A stretch of 64,000 bases of DNA from Paenibacillus sp. SC116 (GTDB lineage: Bacteria > Bacillota > Bacilli > Paenibacillales > Paenibacillaceae), in the NCBI RefSeq assembly GCF_024733555.1, contig NZ_JANIOF010000001.1, positions 1,822,856 through 1,886,855 of the forward strand, read 5' to 3'. The position numbers and the translations under genes are program-made. Within the stretch, counting starts at the first letter, position 1. Each line of letters begins with the position of its first letter. Of this stretch, positions 47,618-55,618 are shown in pieces. The notes below the pieces were generated by a model. It saw only the letters and a program-made list of their open reading frames with translations. It did not search any database and was not told where the DNA came from.

Positions 47618-48772
47618 TTGGCACAACCGGTTTTGGGCATTTTGACTTTATACTTAAACGAGCATAAACATCTTGAAGAGCGTCACATTTATCAAAAAAT
47701 GATAACGGCAGGCCAATCCATCGGTCTTCATGTATTTGTGTTTACGCCGCAAGATGTCGACCACAGGAAACATCGAATCTACTCCATGGTATACCAACAC
47801 GATAAAAACCGCTGGCTTCGGCAATGGACCCCTTTTCCCGACGTCATATTTGACCGTTGTCGACTTCAAAATAGCTCTCGTTTTGAACAGCTTCGCCGCT
47901 TCCGAAAAAGGTACCCTGATTTGCTGTATTTAAACAAACCACTGCGTAATAAATGGACTGTTCACCAAGTACTTTCTGAAGATTCTTATCTACGTCAGTT
48001 CCTTCCCCAAACGAAGTTGTATAGCTCCTTAGCTGACGCACAACAGGTGCTTAAGCATCATCCCCTCATTTACATGAAGCCAATCAACGGTACCGGCGGC
48101 AGGGGCATCTTGCGAGTAGAGCGAATGGCTCCTACTTTTATGCTGTACGTGCAAGGAAGAGATCAGAAGCGCAAAATTATTAGCCCGCAACGTATGACAT
48201 GGTCACAACTTGCCGCTAGGCTCAATTCTTGGAATGCTACCGGACGATATATCGTGCAGCAAGGAATTTCGTTGAACTTGCCGAACGGTCGTGTTCATGA
48301 TTATCGTATGCTTGTGCAAAAAGACGAAACAGGGAACTGGACATTAACAGGCTGTGCAGGCAGAATAGGAGCTGCCAAAAGTATCACCTCCAACCTACAC
48401 GGAGGAGGCGAAGCTATTTCTATGGATGAGATGCTGCGCAATTGGATTGGCGATGATCAGCTCATAACAGATGTGAAACAGGAAGCAGAGAAAATGGGCA
48501 TCGAAGCTGCTTCTTATCTTGAACGTAAATATGGAGCTCTGTGTGAGCTTGCACTCGATCTTGCCATTGATAAAAACGGAAAGATATGGATGTTGGAAGT
48601 AAATCCAAAACCTTCTCGGGAAGTATTTCAACTTATAGGCGATCAAAATACGTACCAGAAATCATTAATAAAACCTTTACAATACGCGCTCTGGCTGCAT
48701 CAACAGCGTACTTTAATACGCAGCAATCCTGAAGATCTTATCCCAGTCGAAGCCGTTCAAGATCCACAATGA
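47618..48772 (+). CDS. YheC/YheD family ATP-grasp protein 5 (short form)
   Basis: The 384-residue paralogue begins with QPVLGILTLYLNEHKHLEE. Motifs are VIFDRCRLQNSS (in place of YNRLxxR), LIYMKPINGTGGRGILRVE, HDYRMLVQKDETGNW and ELALDLAID...WMLEVNPKPSRE. Replacement of the YNR motif by FDR sets it apart. The TTG at 47618 is seven bases behind AGAAGGTG, 23 bases after gene 4. No T-rich terminator follows on this strand apart from a shared hairpin at 48836. Confidence 0.87.
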   Translation: MAQPVLGILTLYLNEHKHLEERHIYQKMITAGQSIGLHVFVFTPQDVDHRKHRIYSMVYQHDKNRWLRQWTPFPDVIFDRCRLQNSSRFEQLRRFRKRYPDLLYLNKPLRNKWTVHQVLSEDSYLRQFLPQTKLYSSLADAQQVLKHHPLIYMKPINGTGGRGILRVERMAPTFMLYVQGRDQKRKIISPQRMTWSQLAARLNSWNATGRYIVQQGISLNLPNGRVHDYRMLVQKDETGNWTLTGCAGRIGAAKSITSNLHGGGEAISMDEMLRNWIGDDQLITDVKQEAEKMGIEAASYLERKYGALCELALDLAIDKNGKIWMLEVNPKPSREVFQLIGDQNTYQKSLIKPLQYALWLHQQRTLIRSNPEDLIPVEAVQDPQ

Positions 48773-48835
48773 CTCACAGAGACAGCGATAGCAATCTATT
48801 CATGCAATTTCATATTACGTGTACATTGAAATATA

Positions 48836-48868
48836 AAAGGCGCAGACACTCAATTGTGTCTGCGCCTT
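48836..48868 (-). terminator. Terminator of the HAD gene, shared with the ATP-grasp array
   Basis: AGGCGCAGACAC pairs perfectly with GTGTCTGCGCCT around a 6-base loop. The minus strand continues with TTTTATAT; the plus strand has no T-run, so it acts mainly on the HAD gene. Confidence 0.85.
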
Positions 48869-48886
48869 GCACGATTTGTCATGCGG

Positions 48887-49570
48887 TTATCCAGCTTGCT
48901 TCTCTTCACTTGTCTGGTAAAGCTGTACAAGCTCCTCAAAATGCTGAATAAGAACATGAGAACCTTCCAGTTCCTCATCAGCACCGAATCCTGCATATGC
49001 ACATCCGACGATCCCCAATCCATTCTTTGCGCCTGCTTCTATATCCGAAGAGCGATCACCGACCATCCATGCGCTCTTAATGTGATGTTCATCTAACAAA
49101 ATGCGAACAAGATCGACCTTCGATGCGGTCTTCCTTCCGCCTGCACTATATAATTCTTCAAAATAATCCGCTATTCCGTGTGCACGTGCTACACCCTCCA
49201 CATATGGTGCTGGGCCGTTGCTCGCAACGAACAACTTCACCCCGTGCGCACGCAATGTTTGCAGTGTCTCTACTACACCTGGATACAATTCGGACCCGCC
49301 GCTCTCAAGTCCACGCTCTTCCTCTTCTAGTAGAAGCACATCTGCTCTACTTCGCGCTTCCTCTGAAGCATCTGGCATAACCCGCTTCCATATTTCCTCT
49401 AACAACATACCTAAGCTTCCAAGAATACGCTCTACCGGCGGCGTCTCTTCTGTATACAGACCTTCTGCACGCAATCGGTCGAATAAACGGTGGTAGGCCG
49501 GAATCAATAATGTCTCTGTCTTGAATAATGTGCCGTCCATGTCAAATATAATTGCTTCTGGTTTCTTCAT
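48887..49570 (-). CDS. HAD family phosphatase (phosphoglycolate phosphatase-like)
   Basis: The 227-residue haloacid dehalogenase-fold hydrolase has motif I IIFDMDGTLFKTE (nucleophile Asp), motif II FVASNG, a motif III lysine in GRKTASKVDLV and motif IV WMVGDRSSDIEAGAKNGL. The alpha-helical C1 cap lies at about residues 20-90. The substrate is not predictable. It is divergent from ypdA and convergent with the ATP-grasp array. Confidence 0.9.
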   Translation of the reverse strand: MKKPEAIIFDMDGTLFKTETLLIPAYHRLFDRLRAEGLYTEETPPVERILGSLGMLLEEIWKRVMPDASEEARSRADVLLLEEEERGLESGGSELYPGVVETLQTLRAHGVKLFVASNGPAPYVEGVARAHGIADYFEELYSAGGRKTASKVDLVRILLDEHHIKSAWMVGDRSSDIEAGAKNGLGIVGCAYAGFGADEELEGSHVLIQHFEELVQLYQTSEEKQAG

Positions 49571-49935
49571 ATTCGCATCCCGTCCTCTTCTATCAAGTTC
49601 TTCTAGACCCCCTTACTATATCATAAATCTTACATAGTCATCGTTTGTATTCAAATTGGCTTGTCGGGTTAATTCTGCTACGATACTTACAATATCAAAA
49701 ATAACCTTTTGCCCTCTGTGTAACGAGCAGATCCTGTTTCCGATCGCTGTTGTAGTCGAGTTCTTTTTGATTTGGGCTCTACAGTTAGAACTCGACTACA
49801 AAGGCGAACACTTCGTTTCTTCAACAGGATTCTGCTCGCTTTTCCTTGGCAATAGAAATTAAACTCGACTTATAATAAAATGACCTATATATTCGTTAGT
49901 AAATTATAATTGCATAGTTTGGAGGCATAACCACT
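49571..49935. other. Intergenic region between divergent HAD gene and ypdA
   Basis: No credible gene is seen in these 365 bases. The main content is a 115-base imperfect hairpin at 49724-49838. A TATAAT at 49871-49876 is the likely ypdA -10, with a weak TTGGCA about 19 bases upstream. Confidence 0.6.
49724..49838. repeat. Long imperfect inverted repeat (possible MITE or structured element)
   Basis: Inner arms of 15 bases are perfect: TTGTAGTCGAGTTCT (49750-49764) and its complement at 49787-49801, around a 22-base loop. Outer arms CGAGCAGATCCTGTT (49724-49738) and 49823-49838 pair with one extra base. A short CGATCGC/GCGA pairing with a bulge bridges them. No target-site duplication or transposase is evident. 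Confidence 0.65.
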
Positions 49936-50919
49936 ATGGAACATCGCGTTATTATTATCGGTGCCGGCCCCTGTGGTCTATCCGCAGCAATCGAGCTGAA
50001 GCGTGCAGGCATTGAAGCACTCGTCATTGAGAAAAACTGCATGGTTCACTCTATTTATCGTTATCCGACGCATCTTCAATTTTTCAGTACACCTGAGTTG
50101 CTGGAAATTGGCGATCTGCCATTTACAACGCCAAATGACAAACCTTATCGTCATGAAGCACTCGTATACTATCGTAAAGTTGCTGAACGCTATCAATTAA
50201 ATATTCGCACTTATGAGGAAGTTACTTCTGTCCATAAAGCAGACGGCAAATTTCAACTAATAACAAAAGCGATTAGCGGACATGAGCTTCACTACGAGGC
50301 TCAAAATGTCGTCATCGCAACTGGATATTTTGACTATCCCCATATGCTGAACATACCTGGCGAACAACTTGCTCATGTTTCACATTACTTCCAAGAAGCT
50401 CACCCTTACGCAGGTAAACAGGTTGTCATTATTGGTGCAAACAATTCTGCAGTCGATGCTGCATTGGAATTAATGCGGGTAGGAGCAAAGGTTACCGTAG
50501 TCTCTCGTGGGTCAGAATTGTCGGCAAGTGTGAAGCCATGGGTAAAACCCATTTTTGAAAGCATGGTTGCGAAGGGCGCTATCTCTCTTTGCACAAGCTC
50601 ACAAGTACAAGAAATTATGGCGGATAAAGTTATCATTCGGGAACAAACAGATGCAGGCGAAGTACGTTATGATCTTCCGTGCAGCTTCGTATTGGCACTA
50701 ACTGGATTTAGACCCGATCGTAAAATGTTAAGCCAACTTGGTGTGCAGCTCCAAGAAGATGGTGATAAGCCCGTATTTAATCCTGATACGATGGAAACAA
50801 ATATTGCTGGCCTGTATGTGGCAGGTGTAATTGCATCAGGTAAAAATGCTAACGAAATATTTATTGAATCAGGTCGAAATCATGGTAAGTGGATCACACA
50901 GCATGTATTGCAGCAATAA
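49936..50919 (+). CDS. ypdA: YpdA family bacillithiol disulfide reductase
   Basis: The 327-residue flavoprotein has an FAD motif IIIGAGPCGLSAAIELKRAG (with Cys14, the residue proposed to act in YpdA), FSTPELLEIGDLPF, and an NADPH-binding motif VVIIGANNSAVDAALELMRVG. The C-terminal YVAGVIASGKNANEIFIESGRNHG is a YpdA signature. It reduces oxidised bacillithiol, implying that this organism uses bacillithiol. TTGGAGG precedes the ATG. Confidence 0.92.
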   Translation: MEHRVIIIGAGPCGLSAAIELKRAGIEALVIEKNCMVHSIYRYPTHLQFFSTPELLEIGDLPFTTPNDKPYRHEALVYYRKVAERYQLNIRTYEEVTSVHKADGKFQLITKAISGHELHYEAQNVVIATGYFDYPHMLNIPGEQLAHVSHYFQEAHPYAGKQVVIIGANNSAVDAALELMRVGAKVTVVSRGSELSASVKPWVKPIFESMVAKGAISLCTSSQVQEIMADKVIIREQTDAGEVRYDLPCSFVLALTGFRPDRKMLSQLGVQLQEDGDKPVFNPDTMETNIAGLYVAGVIASGKNANEIFIESGRNHGKWITQHVLQQ

Positions 50920-50946
50920 CGAAACGTACAAAGAGAACGTTTCGTT
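50918..50946 (+). repeat. Perfect 10-base inverted repeat overlapping the ypdA stop
   Basis: AACGAAACGT (50918-50927) and ACGTTTCGTT (50937-50946) flank a 9-base loop. No T-run follows, so it may protect the 3' end or slow transcription before the terminator at 50972. Confidence 0.55.
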
Positions 50947-50971
50947 GATTAAGCAATCATTAACTAAGAAA

Positions 50972-51019
50972 AAAAGAGCTACCCTTTCGTGCCATATGCA
51001 CATTAGGGACAGCTCTTTT
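50972..51019. terminator. Bidirectional terminator between ypdA and the AI-2E family gene
   Basis: AAAAGAGCT pairs with AGCTCTTTT; CCCT/AGGG extends the inside. T-rich tracts follow on both strands. Confidence 0.8.
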
Positions 51020-51025
51020 GTTTTG

Positions 51026-52048
51026 TTAGAATTTAATTTTAATCTCCATTAAGCCAGCTTTACGTATTGCGTTATAAATAATAACGACCAAGGGTCCAAT
51101 AAAGAAACCAATGACTCCGACCAATTTGAAACCAACATACAAACTGACAAGTGCAGGCAAAGCTCCGATGCCCACGGAATCTCCGACTACCTTCGGCTCA
51201 ATGATACGACGCAATGCCGTAATGACGATGAACATGACCACAAGGCCAATTCCCGTAAATAGATCACCAGTAGCCATACAATAAACAGCCCATGGCATTA
51301 GTGCTGATCCAACACCTAGTATCGGAAGTAGATCTACGATCATAACGAGCAGTGCAATAGCTAGCGGATAACCTGTATCCAGAATCAGAAGTCCACTTAG
51401 TGTAATCACGTATGTGAACAAACACAGAATAATTTGCGCTCTCACAAAACCGAATACCGAGCTTTTTAACGTAGTAATGACTTGATTCACTTGATTATGA
51501 GACTTGCTATCAAAGAAATGCAATATAGCTGGACGTGTGCGATCCAAGCTAAAGCTGATTAGGAACAAAGCAACCATAAATACGATAAAGAAAATAAACA
51601 TATTCGGAAGCACTCCTGCTAAAGACACCGCTTTAGCAGAAACGGTCGCTGCAGCATCTTGCAAATGACCCGACACCGTAACAAATAGCTGCTCAAACAT
51701 ACCTTCCCAATGCTCAGGCATATTGACTTGCGCTTCAGACATCGTCTGCTCCAGCCATGCGCGCACTCCTTCAATATAGGTAGGAGAATTTTTGACCAAC
51801 TCCACTAGCTGTTTAATAATCTGAACGACGATATAATACATCCCTGATAGCAAAAACAGAGTAAATAATGTACAGCTTAGTACAGCAGCCGGAATGCGGC
51901 CCCACTTGAACCAACGCATCCATGCTTTTGTCAATGGCTCTAATCCCATTGCGATTACACAAGCCAGCAAGAAAGGAGCGCCGACGGTAAACAAACCGTA
52001 CAGCAATAGAAGCCCCACTGCAGCTAAAAACAAATGTTTGAACGACAT
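51026..52048 (-). CDS. AI-2E/YtvI-type membrane protein
   Basis: The 340-residue protein has about eight transmembrane helices and the AI-2E family landmarks FVRAQIILCLFTYVITLSG, MIVDLLPILGVGSALMPW and RRIIEPKVVGDSVGIGALP. It is a second, diverged paralogue of the protein at 25616-26731, and the GVGSALMPWA motif is typical of the YtvI-like branch. The substrate is unknown. AGGAAGTGA precedes the ATG. It lies 82 bases downstream of yfkAB and is the last gene of that minus-strand run. Confidence 0.85.
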   Translation of the reverse strand: MSFKHLFLAAVGLLLLYGLFTVGAPFLLACVIAMGLEPLTKAWMRWFKWGRIPAAVLSCTLFTLFLLSGMYYIVVQIIKQLVELVKNSPTYIEGVRAWLEQTMSEAQVNMPEHWEGMFEQLFVTVSGHLQDAAATVSAKAVSLAGVLPNMFIFFIVFMVALFLISFSLDRTRPAILHFFDSKSHNQVNQVITTLKSSVFGFVRAQIILCLFTYVITLSGLLILDTGYPLAIALLVMIVDLLPILGVGSALMPWAVYCMATGDLFTGIGLVVMFIVITALRRIIEPKVVGDSVGIGALPALVSLYVGFKLVGVIGFFIGPLVVIIYNAIRKAGLMEIKIKF

Positions 52049-52130
52049 AGTTCACTTCCTTTATCCATTCATCTTGCGTTCATTTATCGTTGCTTATACC
52101 CGATTGCTGCTCACTTCTGCTTATCGCGCA

Positions 52131-53288
52131 CTACACAGATATGACTGCCTTGCGCTCCTTGAAGTTTACATTAGGATAATACATGTCTGCCACGAGCAAA
52201 TTAGGTCCACAGCAGCTAGCTTGCGGACAATAGCAATCTACCGTTTTGGACAATGGATGATGATGAAGCCATTTATCGAATATAGCATCGAGCTTATCCT
52301 CATAAATGCTGCCGAAGGAAGGAATATCGGCAAAGTCTGTAACAAATACATCTCCATTGAACATATTTACATTCAAACGATTACGCCCGTCTGGATCGTT
52401 GCGTACCGTTACTTTTTTCTCGCTGTACAGTCGTTGGAGCAGTTTCGTATCTTCTTCATTTACACTACATCCGTAGAACGGAAGTGTCCCAAACAACATC
52501 CACATATCTTGATGACGGATGTCTAACAAGCGATGAATGGATTGACGCAGTTCATCGATCGACAATACTGGCAAATGTTCTGCAAACGAGCTTGGATACA
52601 TCGGATGTACTTCATGTCGTTGACAGCCCATCTCATAAATGAGCTGGTGAATGTCATTCATCTTGTCATGCGTACGATAGTTGATCATAGACTCCGCTGA
52701 TACGAAAAGCCCACCCTCAACTAAACGACGTGTATTATCAATCATCTGCTCATAAAATTTCACAGTTAAGTTATTGGATAAATCACGATCACGATGCACA
52801 AATCCAACTTGGCGGAAATCTTCCACATTCGTATAGTTGAATGAAATATGCATAACATCCAAGTACGGCGCTATCATTTCATAGCGTCCGTAATCCAAGG
52901 TAACATTAGAATTCAACTGAGAGCGTACGCCTCGCTCTCTTGCATATTTAAGCAATGGAATCACATAGTCTTTCACCGTAGAGAGATGGAAAGTAGGTTC
53001 TCCACCCGTGATACTTATCGTCTCCAAATGCTCTACCTCGTCAAGACGCTTTAACATCACATCAAGCGGAAGCAGATCTGGCTCTCGCATCACAAGTGTA
53101 TGTCCCACCGCGCAATGCTCGCAGCGCATGTTGCATACTTGAGCCACAGTCATTTCCACACTTGTAAGTCTGTGCTCTCCATATAGTCTTAGTGATCGAA
53201 TCGGATCCCAAGGGTCATATTGAGGTGTTATCGGTTGTAAGGCCGGAGGTGTAATCACCGACACATTCGCATGCTGTTGTTTACTCAT
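52131..53288 (-). CDS. yfkAB: Radical SAM/CxCxxxxC protein YfkAB
   Basis: The 385-residue protein has the radical SAM cluster motif CNMRCEHC, then ISITGGEPTFHLS for SAM binding. The C-terminal CYCPQASCCGPN provides the CxCxxxxC motif that defines the YfkAB subfamily and probably holds a second Fe-S cluster. The reaction is unknown. The ATG at 53288 is preferred (AGGTGAG four to five bases before); a GTG three codons up is possible. It lies 20 bases after the MMPL gene, suggesting cotranscription. Confidence 0.88.
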   Translation of the reverse strand: MSKQQHANVSVITPPALQPITPQYDPWDPIRSLRLYGEHRLTSVEMTVAQVCNMRCEHCAVGHTLVMREPDLLPLDVMLKRLDEVEHLETISITGGEPTFHLSTVKDYVIPLLKYARERGVRSQLNSNVTLDYGRYEMIAPYLDVMHISFNYTNVEDFRQVGFVHRDRDLSNNLTVKFYEQMIDNTRRLVEGGLFVSAESMINYRTHDKMNDIHQLIYEMGCQRHEVHPMYPSSFAEHLPVLSIDELRQSIHRLLDIRHQDMWMLFGTLPFYGCSVNEEDTKLLQRLYSEKKVTVRNDPDGRNRLNVNMFNGDVFVTDFADIPSFGSIYEDKLDAIFDKWLHHHPLSKTVDCYCPQASCCGPNLLVADMYYPNVNFKERKAVISV

Positions 53289-53308
53289 TTCACTCACCTA
53301 TTCTTCCT

Positions 53309-55561
53309 CTATTCGACGGTATCCTTCGAAGATGCAAACCTTGCCCAGCGCGGTGCCCACCAATTGGCTCGACCCATCAACTTCATAAGAGCGGGTACGA
53401 GGAACAATCGAATAAGCGTCGCGTCCAGCAGCACGGATACCGACAATCCAAGGCCAATCGCCTTCATCAATTCATTGTCCGTAAAAATAAACGCCCCTAC
53501 GACAACGATTAAAATAAATGCTGCACTCGTAATAATACTTCCTGTCTTCTTCAAGCCTTCGGCTGTACTTCGCTCATTATCCCCTGTACGTTCATATTCT
53601 TCTGCTATACGAGACAATAAGAATACTTCGTAATCCATAGATATGCCGAATACAACACAAAAAATGATAACAGGCAGCATCGCTACTACAATTCCTGTAG
53701 ATGTTACCTGTAACAAATCTGCCATGTATCCATGCTGGAAGACTAGAACGACAATACCTAAGCTCGCACCTAAACTAAGCACGTTCATAAATACTGCCTT
53801 CAATGGCAATATGACAGAACGGAATGCAATAAACAATACGACATAGGTTACTGCCAATATAAATAGTACCACATACGGCAGTGCAGATGTGATTCGATCT
53901 ACAATGTCTAATCGATAAGCAGCCGTTCCAGTAACCAATATGTCCAATTCAGCTGAGTCAATCGCACGAAGATTACGTACTAGATCGTAAGCCTCTTCTC
54001 CATCTGCGCCTACATTAGATACAATACTTACTAGCATATGGGAGTCATTCACAAGATGGCTGGCCTTCAATTGCTGCTGTAATTGCTCATTCTGCAAGGC
54101 TTGCGACTTCGCTTGCGTGTTCGGTACATTTGGCAATGCAGTTAAATAACTATCTACACGTTGAACACCTTGAACTCCCTTTAGAGTTTCAGTAAGCTTA
54201 GTCACTGCCTCAATGGTACGCTCTTCATGGAATGGCTCTTTTGCCTTCACAATCAGCTGAATCGGATTCAGCTCCCGTTCGTCGTAGACTTCTGTCATCA
54301 GATCCGAGCCATATCGGGATTCATATTTGGGCGGCAGCATTTTTGCATCAGGAATACCTATGTTCATGTTCAATACAGGCCATATACAAGCAATAAGCAC
54401 CGTACATAGCAGAAGTACAATCGGTATCGGGCGCTTCATGACAGCATAAGCGACTCGCCCCCAAAATGAGTTGCCGCTTTCATCACGGTTATGATCCTTC
54501 TTCCGACTTCTCCATCGCTTTGGAATAACGGCATAACGATTAATTCGTTCCCCGAGCATGCCAAGCAAAGCAAGCAACAATGTGTTCCCTACAATGACAG
54601 ACATCGATACGACGAGAACCCCACCTAAGGCAAGGGATTGGAATAGTGCTAGATCAATAAACGCCATTGCGATAAGCCCAATTAGAACAGCTACTCCAGA
54701 AAAGAATATGGATTTTCCTGCTTTCTGCGCAGTCATCGCAACCGCTTGTCCAACATCGACTTGTACGTTAAGCTCTTCTCTAAATCGACTGACCATGAAC
54801 AAAGCGTAGTCAATACCAACCGCCAACCCTAACATACTAACCATGTTAGGAAGGAAGTTACTCAAGGAGTCTGTCCCTAAGGCAATAAAATAAATAATGC
54901 CCAACGTTGTCGTTACACTCAACATCCCAACGACAAGCGGAAGAATACCTGCAAGCCATGTGCCAAATACAAGCAACAGCACGATCAAAGCAATAGGAAG
55001 TCCTATAATTTCAGACTTTATAATATCGCGCTTGCTCGCTTCTTGAACATCATAGAAGACCGCTGTACTGCCTGTAACATAAGCTTTTATACCAGGCGGA
55101 TCAGGAATAAGCTTACGAATCGAAGCAAACTTCTCGATTGCTTCGTCTGCCTCGAGATTCATCGTAACGGTAACAACCGTAACATCATTCCGCACTTCGC
55201 TTCTTCCCACATCTCGGAAGGAAACACTAGATACATAAGACGTTTGTCGTAATTCGGTCAATGTATTCATAATTTGTTCCCGTTTAGACTCTGATAATAA
55301 TGATTCACCGTCACTGCTCTCATATACGATATCAAGCATCACTGGCGCGATCTGCAACTGCTCTTGCATCAGTTTCAATCCTCGATCTGAATCACTACCA
55401 ACTGGAGTAAACCCATTATCTTTGAGCATGGAAGGAGCCTGTACAGCAAATACCCCCATACCTATAAAAATGGCACACCACACTCCGAATACGGCCCGAC
55501 GATAACGATAAATGAAATGTCCCATTCTCCAAAAAAGCCCTTGTTCATCCGTTTCGCGCAA
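53309..55561 (-). CDS. MMPL family RND-type transporter
   Basis: The 750-residue protein has 12 predicted transmembrane helices in two halves, each with a large extracytoplasmic loop after the first helix. The half-repeats include LGLAVGIDYALFMVSRFREEL and FGISMDYEVFLLSRIAEEYE; the G-I/M-D-Y aspartate-tyrosine pairs are the proton-relay residues of MmpL/YdfJ proteins. It probably exports lipids or amphiphiles; the cargo is unknown. The TTG at 55561 lies seven bases behind GGGAGG. It lies between an HD-GYP gene and yfkAB on the same strand. Confidence 0.88.
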   Translation of the reverse strand: MRETDEQGLFWRMGHFIYRYRRAVFGVWCAIFIGMGVFAVQAPSMLKDNGFTPVGSDSDRGLKLMQEQLQIAPVMLDIVYESSDGESLLSESKREQIMNTLTELRQTSYVSSVSFRDVGRSEVRNDVTVVTVTMNLEADEAIEKFASIRKLIPDPPGIKAYVTGSTAVFYDVQEASKRDIIKSEIIGLPIALIVLLLVFGTWLAGILPLVVGMLSVTTTLGIIYFIALGTDSLSNFLPNMVSMLGLAVGIDYALFMVSRFREELNVQVDVGQAVAMTAQKAGKSIFFSGVAVLIGLIAMAFIDLALFQSLALGGVLVVSMSVIVGNTLLLALLGMLGERINRYAVIPKRWRSRKKDHNRDESGNSFWGRVAYAVMKRPIPIVLLLCTVLIACIWPVLNMNIGIPDAKMLPPKYESRYGSDLMTEVYDERELNPIQLIVKAKEPFHEERTIEAVTKLTETLKGVQGVQRVDSYLTALPNVPNTQAKSQALQNEQLQQQLKASHLVNDSHMLVSIVSNVGADGEEAYDLVRNLRAIDSAELDILVTGTAAYRLDIVDRITSALPYVVLFILAVTYVVLFIAFRSVILPLKAVFMNVLSLGASLGIVVLVFQHGYMADLLQVTSTGIVVAMLPVIIFCVVFGISMDYEVFLLSRIAEEYERTGDNERSTAEGLKKTGSIITSAAFILIVVVGAFIFTDNELMKAIGLGLSVSVLLDATLIRLFLVPALMKLMGRANWWAPRWARFASSKDTVE

Positions 55562-55618
55562 CTCGATTCCTCCCAAGCAATTGATGCTGATCCATACTCG
55601 TTCAGGCGTTTATTTCTT

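Noticed and set aside
49656-49862. A 68-codon plus-strand frame in the HAD-ypdA gap
   Set aside because: It runs through the large inverted repeat, lacks a ribosome binding site and gives a composition that looks like chance.
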